Source of the DNA: Acidimicrobiia bacterium
GTDB taxonomy: Bacteria > Actinomycetota > Acidimicrobiia > Acidimicrobiales > SKKL01
Length of the DNA stretch: 42,065 bases
Assembly: GCA_016649895.1 (NCBI GenBank)
Contig: JAENWR010000021.1
Coordinates: 1 to 42,065, forward strand
Direction of reading: 5' to 3'
Numbering within the stretch: the stretch's first letter is position 1; each line of letters begins with the position of its first letter. The translations under genes and the position numbers were made by a program. Below, piece after piece: positions 29,600-39,168 of this stretch. The notes beneath the pieces were generated by a model. It searched no databases, was not told the DNA's origin, and saw nothing but the letters and a program-made list of their open reading frames with translations.

Positions 29600-30082
29600 A
29601 TGCCCGACGACCCCGGCCCCTCTGACCACCCCGCCTCCGCAGCAGAACTGGCCGCCGCCGACTCCCTCATCTCGGCCTGGGCCGCCGAGGAGCTCGCCAC
29701 CAACCCCGTGATGAAGGCGGTCGACCGCGCCGAACCTGGCGAAGCGCCGCGCTGGTACATCCGGGTGGCCGGCGAGGAGAAGGACACGTTCACCATCTGG
29801 CTCACGCTGCGTCAGCGCACGCTCCACTACGAGACCTACGTGATGCCGGCACCCGAGGAGAACCACGGCGCCTTCTACGAACACCTCATGCGCCGCAACA
29901 TCAAGCTCACTGGCGCGGCGTTCGCCATCGGCCTCGAAGACGCCGTGTTCCTCCACGGCGCCATCCCCGTGCGCACCGTCGACGACACCGCCCTCGACCA
30001 CATCCTCGGGCTGATCTACGCCACCGTCGAGCAGTGCTTCCGACCCGCCTTGCGCATCGGCTTCGCGTCGCGGTTCAAGTGA
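29600..30082 (+). CDS. YbjN-domain protein
   Basis: 160 residues. The YbjN/type III secretion chaperone-like fold spans about residues 17-158 (WYIRVAGEEKDTFTIWLTLR, LHYETYVMPAPEENHGAFYEHLM, AFAIGLEDAVFLHGAIPVRT and LIYATVEQCFRPALRIGF). In mycobacteria a YbjN-domain gene also follows mshA (Rv0486-Rv0487), so the pairing is conserved, but the role is unknown. The last 15 bp (30068-30082) are duplicated at 30085-30099, giving a second copy of TTCAAGTGA after the stop. Confidence 0.88.
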   Translation: MPDDPGPSDHPASAAELAAADSLISAWAAEELATNPVMKAVDRAEPGEAPRWYIRVAGEEKDTFTIWLTLRQRTLHYETYVMPAPEENHGAFYEHLMRRNIKLTGAAFAIGLEDAVFLHGAIPVRTVDDTALDHILGLIYATVEQCFRPALRIGFASRFK

Positions 30083-30116
30083 GCTCGCGGTTCAAGTGAC
30101 GCGTCAGTACATCTCA

Positions 30117-30145
30117 TTGCTTTTCGACCGTCGACTTCGTAGAGT
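30117..30145 (+). promoter_or_regulatory. Sigma70-like promoter of the MFS gene
   Basis: TTGCTT (30117-30122), a 17-bp spacer and TAGAGT (30140-30145) form a good -35/-10 pair. Initiation near 30152 would leave a leader of about 45 nt before GTG 30197, which does have GGGGAA as ribosome binding site. Confidence 0.5.
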
Positions 30146-30196
30146 GGTGTCTGGGCCCGGGGAACCGGACGAACGAACGGCATCGGGGAAGTGCAC

Positions 30197-31396
30197 GTGA
30201 GCTCGACCAACTCCCCGGGCCCAGCCGCGCCCGGCACGACCCGCCGTCGTCCGACGCTCCTGCTCATCGGGACGATCACCGTCACCGCCATCCTCGCCAA
30301 CACGTTGCCCAACGCCGGGATCCCCGACATCCTCGACGACTTCGGCAAGGGCGACAGCGCCGCCGGGCTCCTCGTGGCCGCCGCCAGCATCCCTGGCATC
30401 GTCGTGGCGCCGCTCATCGGCCTGTTGGCCGATCGGTACGGCCGCCGCACCATCCTGGTGCCCTGCCTCGTGCTGTTCGGGCTGTGCGGGCTGGCGGGGG
30501 CGTTCGCCCCCAGCTACGCGCTGCTGGTCGTTGCCCGGTTCGGTCAGGGCATCGGCTCGGCCGGGCTCATCAACCTCGCCAACATCCTCATCGGCGACCA
30601 TTGGGACGGGGTCGATCGCACCCGCATCTACGGCTACAACTCGGCCATCCTCACCGTGTCGCTGGCTATCTTGCCCGCCATCGGAGGTGCCCTCACCGAC
30701 CTTGGTGGCTGGCGCCTGGCCTTCGCTCCCTACCCGCTGGCCCTCGTCACCGCGTGGATCGTGCTCCGACGCCTCGAACCGGGCACCGTCGACCGGTCGG
30801 TGAGCGTCGCCGGCCAGCTGCGCGCCGCGGCCGCCGTGATCCGATCGCCGGCCGTTCTGGGGCCGGTCGGCCTGTCGTTCGCGGCGTTCGTCTTGATCTT
30901 CGGCCTCTTCCTCACGGTGTTGCCGGTGCACCTCGAAGACGAGTTCGGGATGAACGCCACCGAGCGCGGCCTCGTGCTGGCGATGCCCGCCATCGGCGCC
31001 ACGGTGGGGGCGCTCGCCCTCGGACGGATCCGCCGGCGGGTCGGGCCGAGGACGATCGCGGCGGTCTCCTTCGGCCTGTTCGCCGTCTCCTATCCCGTCG
31101 TCGGTATCGCCGGAGCCATCGCCGCGCTGCTGGCAGCGGCGGTCGTCTACGGCCTGGGCGAGGGCCTCCTGATGCCGACGCTCACCGACATGGTCGCCGA
31201 GTCCGCACCCGAGCGCGGCCGTGGCGCCGTGTTGTCGGTGCAGACGAGTGCGATCCGGTCGGGCCAGACCGTGGGGCCCCTCATCGGCGGCGCGGGCATG
31301 GGGATGATGAGCACGGGGTCGGTCTTCGTGGTCGGCGGGGTCCTCGCTGCCGTGCTGTGCGTGGTCACCGCGATGGTGCGCCTGGGCCGCCAGTAG
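30197..31396 (+). CDS. MFS transporter (drug/metabolite exporter type)
   Basis: 399 residues with about 12 hydrophobic helices. The motif-A loop GLLADRYGRRTILVP follows helix 2 (about residues 74-88), GQGIGSAGLINL and GYNSAILTVSLAILPAIGG match motif C of antiporter-type MFS proteins, and a second motif-A-like loop ALGRIRRRVGPRTI lies in the C-half. It should be a proton-driven exporter; the substrate is unknown. GTG 30197 is preferred over GTG 30191 because GGGGAA is then 6 nt upstream. The next gene starts 10 bp after the stop. Confidence 0.88.
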   Translation: MSSTNSPGPAAPGTTRRRPTLLLIGTITVTAILANTLPNAGIPDILDDFGKGDSAAGLLVAAASIPGIVVAPLIGLLADRYGRRTILVPCLVLFGLCGLAGAFAPSYALLVVARFGQGIGSAGLINLANILIGDHWDGVDRTRIYGYNSAILTVSLAILPAIGGALTDLGGWRLAFAPYPLALVTAWIVLRRLEPGTVDRSVSVAGQLRAAAAVIRSPAVLGPVGLSFAAFVLIFGLFLTVLPVHLEDEFGMNATERGLVLAMPAIGATVGALALGRIRRRVGPRTIAAVSFGLFAVSYPVVGIAGAIAALLAAAVVYGLGEGLLMPTLTDMVAESAPERGRGAVLSVQTSAIRSGQTVGPLIGGAGMGMMSTGSVFVVGGVLAAVLCVVTAMVRLGRQ

Positions 31397-31399
31397 GGT
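31394..31399 (+). promoter_or_regulatory. Leaderless -10 box of proC
   Basis: TAGGGT ends 7 nt before ATG 31407. The TAG is also the stop codon of the MFS gene (31394-31396). Confidence 0.45.
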
Positions 31400-31406
31400 C
31401 GGCGCC

Positions 31407-32198
31407 ATGCATCGGCTCTCCATCATCGGCGGCGGTCGCATGGGCGACGCCCTCCTCGGTGGGCTCATCCAGGCCGGCTGGGCCCGGCCCGACGAGCTGT
31501 CGGTCGTCGAGGCGGTGGCCGCCCGGCGCGACGAGCTCACCCGTCTGCGGCCAGGCGTGGCCGTCCTGGCCGAGCCGGCCGGCGCCGATGGCGTCATCGT
31601 GGCCGTGAAGCCAGGCGACGTCGACGTCGCCACCCGTGCCGCGGTCGCCTCGGGTGCCAGGCGGGTCCTCTCGATCGCTGCTGGAGTCTCCATCGCCCAG
31701 CTCGAAGCCGCCGCTGGCGACGGTGTGACGGTGGTGCGGGCCATGCCGAACACCCCGGCCCTGGTCGGCAAGGGGGCGTCGGCCATCGCCGGAGGCACCC
31801 ACGCCACCGGCGACGACCTCGGTTGGGCCGAGTCGATCCTGGGCGCGGTAGGCACGGTGGTGCGGGTCACCGAGCCTCAGCTTGATGCGGTCACCGGCCT
31901 GTCGGGTTCGGGTCCGGCCTACGTGTTCCTCGTGGTCGAGGCCATGATCGAAGCCGGGGTCCTCGTGGGGCTGCCGCGCGACACCGCCAGCGCCCTCGCC
32001 ACCCAGACCGTGCTCGGTGCGGCCACGCTGCTCGCCGACAGTGACGAGGGACCCGAGGCGCTGCGGGCGGCTGTCACGTCGCCGGGCGGCACCACCGCGG
32101 CCGGCCTCCGCGCCCTCGAGTCGGCCGGGGTGCGCAGCGCGGTCATCGATGCCGTGGTGGCGGCCACCGAGCGAGCACGTGAGCTGGGCGGGTCGTGA
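31407..32198 (+). CDS. proC: Pyrroline-5-carboxylate reductase
   Basis: 263 residues, normal length. The Rossmann motif is IIGGGRMGDALLGGLI (6-21), followed by VIVAVKPGDV, SIAAGVSI, VVRAMPNTPALVG and the dimerisation/active-site segment TGLSGSGPAYVFLVVEAMIEAG. The C-terminal TSPGGTTAAGLRALE is the family signature. It reduces 1-pyrroline-5-carboxylate to proline with NAD(P)H. The stop overlaps the next gene's GTG by 4 bp. Confidence 0.95.
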   Translation: MHRLSIIGGGRMGDALLGGLIQAGWARPDELSVVEAVAARRDELTRLRPGVAVLAEPAGADGVIVAVKPGDVDVATRAAVASGARRVLSIAAGVSIAQLEAAAGDGVTVVRAMPNTPALVGKGASAIAGGTHATGDDLGWAESILGAVGTVVRVTEPQLDAVTGLSGSGPAYVFLVVEAMIEAGVLVGLPRDTASALATQTVLGAATLLADSDEGPEALRAAVTSPGGTTAAGLRALESAGVRSAVIDAVVAATERARELGGS

Positions 32199-33067
32199 CA
32201 TCCACATACGACACGGTCTCGTTCCTGTCCGACTACGGCACCGCCGACGAGTTCGTCGGGGTCGTGCACTCGGTCATCCGCTCGATCGCCCCCGAGGTGC
32301 GCGTCATCGACGTCACGCACCAGGTGCCCGCCTACGACGTGCGCGCCGGTGCCCTCACCCTCGCCCGGGCCGCGCAGTACCTGGCCCCCGGCGTGGTCGT
32401 GGCGGTGGTCGACCCCGGTGTGGGCACCGCCCGCCGCAGCATCGCGGTCGAGGTCGGCGACGGCGCGTCGATCCTGGTCGGGCCCGACAACGGACTGCTC
32501 GCCCCGGCAGTGGCCATGGTGGGCGGAGCCACCAAGGCCGTCGAGCTCACGAACCGGGCCTACCACCTCGCCGCACCCGGCCCAACCTTCGCCGGGCGCG
32601 ACATCTTCGCCCCTGTGGCCGCCCACCTCTGCGCCGGTGTCCCGCTGCTCGAGGTCGGCACCGAGATCGACCCGGCGGGCCTCATGCCCACGATGATCCC
32701 CCTCACCCGCAGCGACGACGAGGGCCTCGAGGCCGAGGCCCTCTGGATCGACCGGTTCGGCAACGTGCAGCTCAACGTCGATCCCGACGAGATCGCCGAC
32801 CACGGCGACGTCGTGCGAGTGGTGGCCGGCGACCTCAGCCGCGCCGCCCAGCGGGTCGACACGTTCGGCGAGCTGGGTCGCGGGCAGGTCGGCATCATCG
32901 TCGACTCCTACGGCCTCGTCACCGTCGTGGTCGATCGAGGCTCTGCCGCCGAGGAGCTGCGGCTCGAACCCGGCGACAGCATCCGTCTCGAAGCGTTCGC
33001 CGACGGCCAGGGCGCTCCGTCGGGGGCCAGTGTCAACGTGCAGCTGCAACCTCGGAGGAGCCCATGA
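32195..33067 (+). CDS. S-adenosyl-L-methionine hydrolase (adenosine-forming), DUF62 family
   Basis: 290 residues. The N-terminus VSFLSDYGTADEFVGVVHSV and the VVAVVDPGVGTARRSIAVE, LVGPDNGLL and APGPTFAGRDIFAPVAAHL motifs are those of the SAM hydroxide adenosyltransferase/chlorinase fold; FGNVQLNV is in the C-terminal domain. Without the halogenase-specific loop it should use water, giving adenosine and methionine. The physiological role of the hydrolase is uncertain. Translation is coupled to proC by a 4-bp overlap and to the small peptide gene downstream by ATGA. Confidence 0.88.
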   Translation: MTSTYDTVSFLSDYGTADEFVGVVHSVIRSIAPEVRVIDVTHQVPAYDVRAGALTLARAAQYLAPGVVVAVVDPGVGTARRSIAVEVGDGASILVGPDNGLLAPAVAMVGGATKAVELTNRAYHLAAPGPTFAGRDIFAPVAAHLCAGVPLLEVGTEIDPAGLMPTMIPLTRSDDEGLEAEALWIDRFGNVQLNVDPDEIADHGDVVRVVAGDLSRAAQRVDTFGELGRGQVGIIVDSYGLVTVVVDRGSAAEELRLEPGDSIRLEAFADGQGAPSGASVNVQLQPRRSP

Positions 33068-33153
33068 GACCCGGCACCGTCATCACCCTCGCCGTGCTGC
33101 TCGGGGCGCTGCTTCTCGCCGCCGCGCTGCAGCTGTTCTTCATGGCCCGCTAG
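33064..33153 (+). CDS. 29-residue single-pass membrane peptide
   Basis: ATG 33064 to TAG 33151-33153. A short basic start (MRPGT) is followed by one continuous hydrophobic helix (about residues 6-27, VITLAVLLGALLLAAALQLF) and ends MAR. GGAGG lies 7-8 nt upstream, one of the strongest ribosome binding sites in the window, and the ATG overlaps the previous stop (ATGA). The arrangement supports translation. No family is recognised; it could anchor or modulate a neighbouring membrane complex. Confidence 0.65.
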   Translation: MRPGTVITLAVLLGALLLAAALQLFFMAR

Positions 33154-33164
33154 CTGCACCTCCT

Positions 33165-33976
33165 CTAGATGCGGGTGGCGATCTCGTCGCGCGTGAAGCG
33201 GCGGGCGCCCCGCCGGGTGAGCCACAGGGCGAGCACCCAGATCACCGCGCCGATGGCAAAGGCCACCGGAAGGTCGACCAGCAGCAGCCCGGTGGACTGA
33301 CCGACGGCCAGGAAGATGAGCGGCAGCACGACCGCGCCGCCCAGCTGGTTGGCCTCCTGGGTCGAGCGGGCCCGCACCGACACCCGCACCATCACGCCGA
33401 GACCGAGCATGGCGACCGCCGGCGCCACCCAGAAGATCACCACCCCCCACAGGCGCGTCGGCACGAAGATCCGACCCATCACACCCCACGCGACGGCGTT
33501 CGTGACCACGCAGAACAGGGCGAACCCCACCCACGACACGGCGATGGCGGGGATGAAGGCCCCCAGCAGCTTGGCGACGAAGAGGTCGCGGTTGCTGATG
33601 GGGAGGTGCAGGAGGGTCTCCATGGTGCGGCGCTCCTTCTCACCCGCGAACGCGTCGGCGGCGAGCACGGCCGACACCATCAGCGGCACGATCAGGAACA
33701 GCGGCGCCAGGAGGTAGCCGTTGACGAGCACGATCATCTGCTCGTCCTCGGGCAGGTCGGTGATCGGGTCGGCGAGCCCGGCCGGCACCGAGTCGAGGAA
33801 GTTGCCGACGCCACCGCCCTGGGAGCGGGCTGCCACCCCGATGAGCAGCGGGAGGATGACGAGGAGCAGGAACGGCACGGCCAGCATCGGGATGACGACG
33901 GCCTTCGAGCGCCGCACCGCGGTGACGTCTTTTCGGATGACGGCCCGGATGGCGTTCCAGTCGCGCGGGGTGTCGG

Positions 33977-33980
<4 letters not shown>
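33165..33980 (-). CDS. ABC transporter permease (ABC-2 type, NatB-like)
   Basis: 271 residues from GTG 33980. About six membrane helices, beginning with the AIRAVIRKDVTAVRRSKAVV amphipathic entry and the AVPFLLLVILPLLIGV helix. ADAFAGEKERRTMETLLHLP (about 109-128) is the conserved loop of ABC-2 export permeases. The start overlaps the ATPase stop by 4 bp, so the two form one exporter operon. The substrate is not readable; the NatAB family includes sodium and drug exporters. Confidence 0.88.
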
Positions 33981-34930
<950 letters not shown>

Positions 34931-34988
34931 GGTCACCGCCTTCGTACCACGTCGACGGCGGCTCGCGGCCAACTGCGCGCCTGTGACT

Positions 34989-35018
34989 TTGTGAATTTCT
35001 GCACCCGGGAGCTATCTT
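34989..35018 (+). promoter_or_regulatory. Promoter of rex with overlapping Rex-like half-site
   Basis: TTGTGA (34989-34994) and TATCTT (35013-35018) are separated by 18 bp and give initiation at or next to ATG 35026. TTGTGAA is also the left half of the Rex operator TTGTGAA-N4-TTCACAA; the right half here (TTCTGCAC) is poor. Autoregulation by Rex is common in actinobacteria. Confidence 0.4.
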
Positions 35019-35025
35019 CCGGAGC

Positions 35026-35724
35026 ATGACGCACTCGGAGCGGCGCATCCCGGAAGCAACGGTGGCACGACTGCCGGTCTACCTGCGGTGCCTCATCGAG
35101 CTGGCCGACGACCGCACCCCGACGATCTCGTCGGAGCGCCTGGCCGAGATGGCCGGGGTCAACGCCGCCAAGGTCCGCAAGGACCTCTCCTACCTGGGGT
35201 CATACGGCACCCGGGGCGTGGGCTACGACGTCGAGTTCCTGCTGTTCCAGATGAGCCGCGAGCTCGGCCTCACCCAGGACTGGCCGGTCGTCATCGCCGG
35301 CGTCGGCAACCTCGGCCAGGCGCTCGCCAACTACGGCGGCTTCACCGACCGGGGCTTCCCCATCGGGGCCCTCGTCGACGTCGACAGCACCAAGGTGGGC
35401 ACGTCGGTCGCCGGGGTCACCGTCCACCACCTCGACGAGCTGCCCCAGCTGGTCGAGGCCAAGGGCATCGCCATCGGCATCATCTCCACGCCGGCCGCCG
35501 TGGCCCAGAGCGTGTCCGAGCGGATGACGGCCGCGGGCATCACCTCGATCCTCAACTTCTCACCGAGCGTCATCGCCGTCGACGCCAAGGTGTCGGTGCG
35601 CAAGGTCGATCTCGCCGTCGAGCTCCAGATCCTCAGCTTCTACCGGCGGCGCGCCGACGGCCCGGGCTCGATGGGCCCCGACACCACGGGCCCCGACCCC
35701 GCGGCCGCGGCCAACGTGACATGA
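35026..35724 (+). CDS. rex: Redox-sensing transcriptional repressor Rex
   Basis: 232 residues. The winged-helix DNA-binding domain spans about 10-75 (ISSERLAEMAGVNAAKVRKD then LSYLGSYGTRGVGYDV), the Rossmann motif is VVIAGVGNLGQALANY (G92, G94, G97), and GIISTPAAVAQSVSE and LNFSP lie in the NADH-binding domain. Rex dimers leave DNA when NADH rises and commonly control respiration and tetrapyrrole synthesis. Here it is immediately upstream of hemA (88 bp), the same arrangement as in Streptomyces rex-hemACD. GGAG lies 6 nt before the ATG. Confidence 0.95.
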   Translation: MTHSERRIPEATVARLPVYLRCLIELADDRTPTISSERLAEMAGVNAAKVRKDLSYLGSYGTRGVGYDVEFLLFQMSRELGLTQDWPVVIAGVGNLGQALANYGGFTDRGFPIGALVDVDSTKVGTSVAGVTVHHLDELPQLVEAKGIAIGIISTPAAVAQSVSERMTAAGITSILNFSPSVIAVDAKVSVRKVDLAVELQILSFYRRRADGPGSMGPDTTGPDPAAAANVT

Positions 35725-35812
35725 AGCACGCCGCGAGAGGGCATGTGAACTGGCGGGGGCACACTCCTCCTTGGGAAGCTGTGCAACGGTCCACCACAAG
35801 GAGCGCCTCCGG

Positions 35813-37072
35813 GTGTCCGTCGTCGCAATCGGTCTGAACCATCGAACGGTGCCCCTCGAGCTCCTCGAGCGCACCACAGTCGACGCGACCCGGTTGCCGA
35901 AGGTGCTGGCCGACCTGGCCGGGCGCGCCAACCTCACCGAGGTCGTCGTCCTCTCCACATGCAACCGCACCGAGGTCTACGCCGTCGTCAAGAGGTTCCA
36001 CGGTGCCTACGGCGACATCCGCGACTCGCTCTCCGAGGCGGCGTTCCTCCCGCCCGAGGGGCTCTCCGACCACCTCTACGCCCACTACGACGCCGACGCC
36101 GTGCGCCACCTGTTCTCGGTGGCCGGCGGCCTCGATTCGGCGGTGCTCGGCGAGAGCGAGATCCTCGGCCAGGTGAAGAGCGCCTGGGATCTCGCCCAGC
36201 GCGAAGGCACGGTGGGGCCGTCGCTCAACCTGCTGTTCCGCCACGCCCTCGAGACGGGCAAGCGGGCCCGCACCGAGACCACCATCAGCCACCACACCAC
36301 GTCGATCTCCCAGGCCGCGGTGGCCATGGCCATCGACGAGCTCGGCAGCATCGACGGCAGCAAGGTGGTGGTGCTCGGGGCGGGCGAGATGGGCGAGGGC
36401 ATGGCCACGTCGCTGCTCGGAGCGGGTGCCGGAGAGGTCGTCGTGGCCAACCGCACGTGGGACCGTGCCGTCGAGGTGGCCGGCCGCGTCGGTGGACGGG
36501 CGGTGCGCCTCACCGACCTCGACGCCGTCATCGCCGACGCCGACCTCCTGCTCACCTCCACCGGCGCGGCGTCGCTCATGGTCGAGCACGCCGATCTGGC
36601 CGACGCCATGGCACGTCGCCCAGCTCGCCCGCTGCTCATCGTCGACATCGCCGTTCCCCGCGACGTCGATCCAGCTGCTGCCGACCTCCCGGGTGTGACC
36701 CTCCTCGACATGACCGACCTGCGGCGCTTCGCCGAGATCGGCCTCCGGGGCCGTCAGGGCGAGGTGTCGGCCGTACGGCGCATCGTCGACGACGAGGTCG
36801 GCCGGTTCACCGAGGTCCGTTCGGCCCGCGAGGCCGCTCCGCTCATCAGTGAATGGCGTCAGCGGGCGGAGGTGCTGCGGCAGGCCGAGCTCGACCGCTA
36901 CCGCACCCGACTCGAGCACCTCCCCGAGCACGACCGCGACACGGTCGAGGCCCTCACCCGCGGCCTCCTCGCCAAGCTGCTGCACGAACCGACGGTGCGT
37001 CTGAAGGGTGCCGCCGGAACCCCGCGCGGCGAGCGCCTCGGCGACGCGCTGCGCGACCTGTTCGACCTGTGA
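35813..37072 (+). CDS. hemA: Glutamyl-tRNA reductase
   Basis: 419 residues from GTG 35813 (a short open frame continues to 35771 without similarity). The catalytic cysteine is C50 in VVLSTCNRTEVYA. VLGESEILGQVKSAW, GKRARTETTISHHTTSISQAAVAMA, the NADPH motif VVVLGAGEMGEGMA and VDIAVPRDVDP are all conserved. It reduces glutamyl-tRNA to glutamate-1-semialdehyde, the first committed step of the C5 route to haem. GGAG lies 12 nt before the start. Distance to hemC is 31 bp. Confidence 0.95.
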   Translation: MSVVAIGLNHRTVPLELLERTTVDATRLPKVLADLAGRANLTEVVVLSTCNRTEVYAVVKRFHGAYGDIRDSLSEAAFLPPEGLSDHLYAHYDADAVRHLFSVAGGLDSAVLGESEILGQVKSAWDLAQREGTVGPSLNLLFRHALETGKRARTETTISHHTTSISQAAVAMAIDELGSIDGSKVVVLGAGEMGEGMATSLLGAGAGEVVVANRTWDRAVEVAGRVGGRAVRLTDLDAVIADADLLLTSTGAASLMVEHADLADAMARRPARPLLIVDIAVPRDVDPAAADLPGVTLLDMTDLRRFAEIGLRGRQGEVSAVRRIVDDEVGRFTEVRSAREAAPLISEWRQRAEVLRQAELDRYRTRLEHLPEHDRDTVEALTRGLLAKLLHEPTVRLKGAAGTPRGERLGDALRDLFDL

Positions 37073-37103
37073 CTGGGCTTCGACCCGTGAAGGTCCGGCA
37101 GAG

Positions 37104-38000
37104 TTGCTGATCCGCGCCGCAACCAGAGGCAGCCCTCTCGCCCGGTGGCAGACCGACCACGTCGCGGCGCTGCTGCGGGGCATCGATCCCACCATCGTGG
37201 TCGAGGCGGTCGTGGTCACCACCACCGCCGACGCTCGCCAGGACATCCCCATCTCCGCCATGGGCGGCAAGGGCGTCTTCGTCAAGGAGGTGCAGGCCGC
37301 GGTCCTCGACGGCCGTGCCGACATCGCGGTGCACTCGGCGAAGGACCTCCCCTCGATCACCCACCCCGACCTCGCCATCGCGGCGGTGCCCGAGCGGGGC
37401 GACCCCCGCGATGCACTCGTGGGTTCCACGCTCGCCGGCCTGCACCCCGACTCGCACGTGGCCACGGGGTCGCAACGCCGGCAGGCCCAGCTGGCCCACC
37501 ACCGCCCGGGCATGCGGTTCTCCACCCTGCGCGGCAGCATCGCCACCCGCCTCGAGAAGGCCTCGGCGTTCGACGCCATCGTCGTCGCGCATGCCGCGCT
37601 GCAGCGCCTCGGGCTCACCGACCTCGCGTCCGAGGTGCTCGACCCCGACGTCATGTTGCCCCAGGTGGGCCAGGGCGCACTCGCCATCGAGGCCCGGCAG
37701 GGCGACCGCGGCCTCCTCGACGTCCTCGCCGGCATCGACCACCCGTCGAGCCGCCGCACCCTCGAGGCAGAGCGGGCATTCCTCGCTGAGCTCGGCGGCG
37801 ACTGCGACCTGCCGGCGGGCGCCTACGCGGTGATCGTCAACGACGACGTGGTGCGCGTCGATGCGCTCATCGGCTCGGTCGACGGCATGGCGATGCTGCG
37901 CGAGAGGGTCGAGGCTCGTGACGGCGTGGCGGCGGCACGTTCGGCGGCCCGTCGTCTGCTCGATGATCGAGGCGGGGCCGGGCTGCTCCAGCAGGACTGA
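37104..38000 (+). CDS. hemC: Porphobilinogen deaminase (hydroxymethylbilane synthase)
   Basis: 298 residues if translation starts at TTG 37104, giving MLIRAATRGSPLARWQ, the exact place where family members begin; no ATG or GTG is available in frame before the conserved segment. D81 in HSAKDLP is the catalytic Asp, and C234 in GGDCDLPAG carries the dipyrromethane cofactor. ATGSQRRQAQL, RGSIATRLEK and LPQVGQGALAIE complete the signature. The enzyme joins four porphobilinogens. It is followed after 3 bp by hemD. Confidence 0.93.
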   Translation: MLIRAATRGSPLARWQTDHVAALLRGIDPTIVVEAVVVTTTADARQDIPISAMGGKGVFVKEVQAAVLDGRADIAVHSAKDLPSITHPDLAIAAVPERGDPRDALVGSTLAGLHPDSHVATGSQRRQAQLAHHRPGMRFSTLRGSIATRLEKASAFDAIVVAHAALQRLGLTDLASEVLDPDVMLPQVGQGALAIEARQGDRGLLDVLAGIDHPSSRRTLEAERAFLAELGGDCDLPAGAYAVIVNDDVVRVDALIGSVDGMAMLRERVEARDGVAAARSAARRLLDDRGGAGLLQQD

Positions 38001-38003
38001 AGG

Positions 38004-38756
38004 GTGGACGCCGCGGCACCGCTCGCCGGCCGCACCGTCGTCGTCACCCGAGCCACCGACCAGGCGTCCACGTTGGTCGACGCCCTCACTCGACTCGGGG
38101 CCGATGTGGTGGCCGTGCCGGTCATCGCCATCGTCGACGCGTCCGACGAGGGAGCGGCGCTCGCCGCCGCCCTCCGCCGGGTGGCCGAGTTCGATTGGGT
38201 GGTCGTCACGTCGGCCAACGGTGGCGATCGGCTGGTGGGGTCTGGTGTCGACCTCTCCGCTGTGCAGGTGGCCGCCATCGGACCGGGCACGGCCGATGCC
38301 CTTGCCCGGCACGGCGTCGAGGCCGCCCTGATGCCCGAACGCTTCGTGGCCGAGGGCCTGCTCGCGGCCTTCCCGGCACCACCGGCGAACGGGGGCCGGG
38401 TGCTCCTGGCGCAGGCCGCCGGGGCCCGTCCGGTTCTCCGCGAGGAGTTGGTCGCGGCCGGATGGGACGTCGAGGCGGTCGAGGCCTACCGCACCGTCCA
38501 CCCATCGATCGACGCCGAGCAGCTCGCCCAGGCCACCGGGGCCGACGCCATCACGTTCACCTCCGCCTCCACGGTGCGTGGATACGTCGAGGCCGCCGGG
38601 GTCGAGGCCGTTCCCCCGGTGGTGGCCTCGATCGGCCCCGTCACCTCGGAGGCGGCCCGTACCGTCGGGCTCACCGTCACCATCGAGGCCGAGGAACACA
38701 CGATCCCCGGCCTCGTGTCGGCCCTCGTCGGGTGGTTCGGATCGCTCAGGCGGTGA
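38004..38756 (+). CDS. hemD: Uroporphyrinogen-III synthase
   Basis: 250 residues from GTG 38004. Sequence conservation in this family is low, but LAGRTVVVTRATDQASTLVD, DWVVVTSANGGDRL, VAAIGPGTADAL, ITFTSASTVRGYVE and VASIGPVTSEAARTVGLTV are the recognisable blocks of the two-lobed HemD fold. It closes hydroxymethylbilane to uroporphyrinogen III. Position directly after hemC supports the call. Its last 11 bp overlap the end of an antisense PIN-toxin gene. Confidence 0.9.
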   Translation: MDAAAPLAGRTVVVTRATDQASTLVDALTRLGADVVAVPVIAIVDASDEGAALAAALRRVAEFDWVVVTSANGGDRLVGSGVDLSAVQVAAIGPGTADALARHGVEAALMPERFVAEGLLAAFPAPPANGGRVLLAQAAGARPVLREELVAAGWDVEAVEAYRTVHPSIDAEQLAQATGADAITFTSASTVRGYVEAAGVEAVPPVVASIGPVTSEAARTVGLTVTIEAEEHTIPGLVSALVGWFGSLRR

Positions 38757-39168
38757 GCGCCACCGAGATCCCGAGGGCCCGAGCCGCGGCCGCCATGCCG
38801 TGGTCGCCGGTCGCGACCACGAGATCCGGCTCGCGCGCCGAGACGGCGGCAGCGAGGTGCACCGCGTCATAGCCCCGCAACCCGTGGACATCGGCCAGCT
38901 CCCCTGCATCGCGAGCCAGATCGGCGGTGATCTCGGCGTGATCGACCTCGGTCATGATCACCTCGAGGTCGGCCACCGCGGCGGTGAGCTGGCGGCGAGT
39001 GAGGCGATCCATGCGATGGGCCTTTGCCAGCGCCGCACGGGCCTCGGGGTAGAGGAGGCGGACGCTCATCACCCGGGTGGCCTCGTTCCACAGACGTGTG
39101 CATGCTGTCGAACCAGGCTCGCCGATCACGAGCGGCACGATCGCCGAGGTGTCGAAGTACGCGATCAC
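38746..39168 (-). CDS. VapC-type PIN-domain toxin (third module)
   Basis: 140 residues. Putative metal-binding acids are D6 in AYFDTSAIV, E42 in LLYPEARAAL, D101 in RGYDAVHLAA and D122 in ATGDHGMAA, the order seen in VapC RNases. It starts at ATG 39168, overlapping the antitoxin stop by 4 bp. It lies antisense between hemD and a HAD gene, and its 3' end overlaps hemD by 11 bp, so the module was inserted into the haem cluster and shares its last codons with hemD. Confidence 0.92.
   Translation of the reverse strand: MIAYFDTSAIVPLVIGEPGSTACTRLWNEATRVMSVRLLYPEARAALAKAHRMDRLTRRQLTAAVADLEVIMTEVDHAEITADLARDAGELADVHGLRGYDAVHLAAAVSAREPDLVVATGDHGMAAAARALGISVALTA

Noticed and set aside
35725..35812. 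Second Rex operator before hemA
   Set aside because: TGTGAAC occurs near 35744, but there is no matching inverted half-site at the right spacing.
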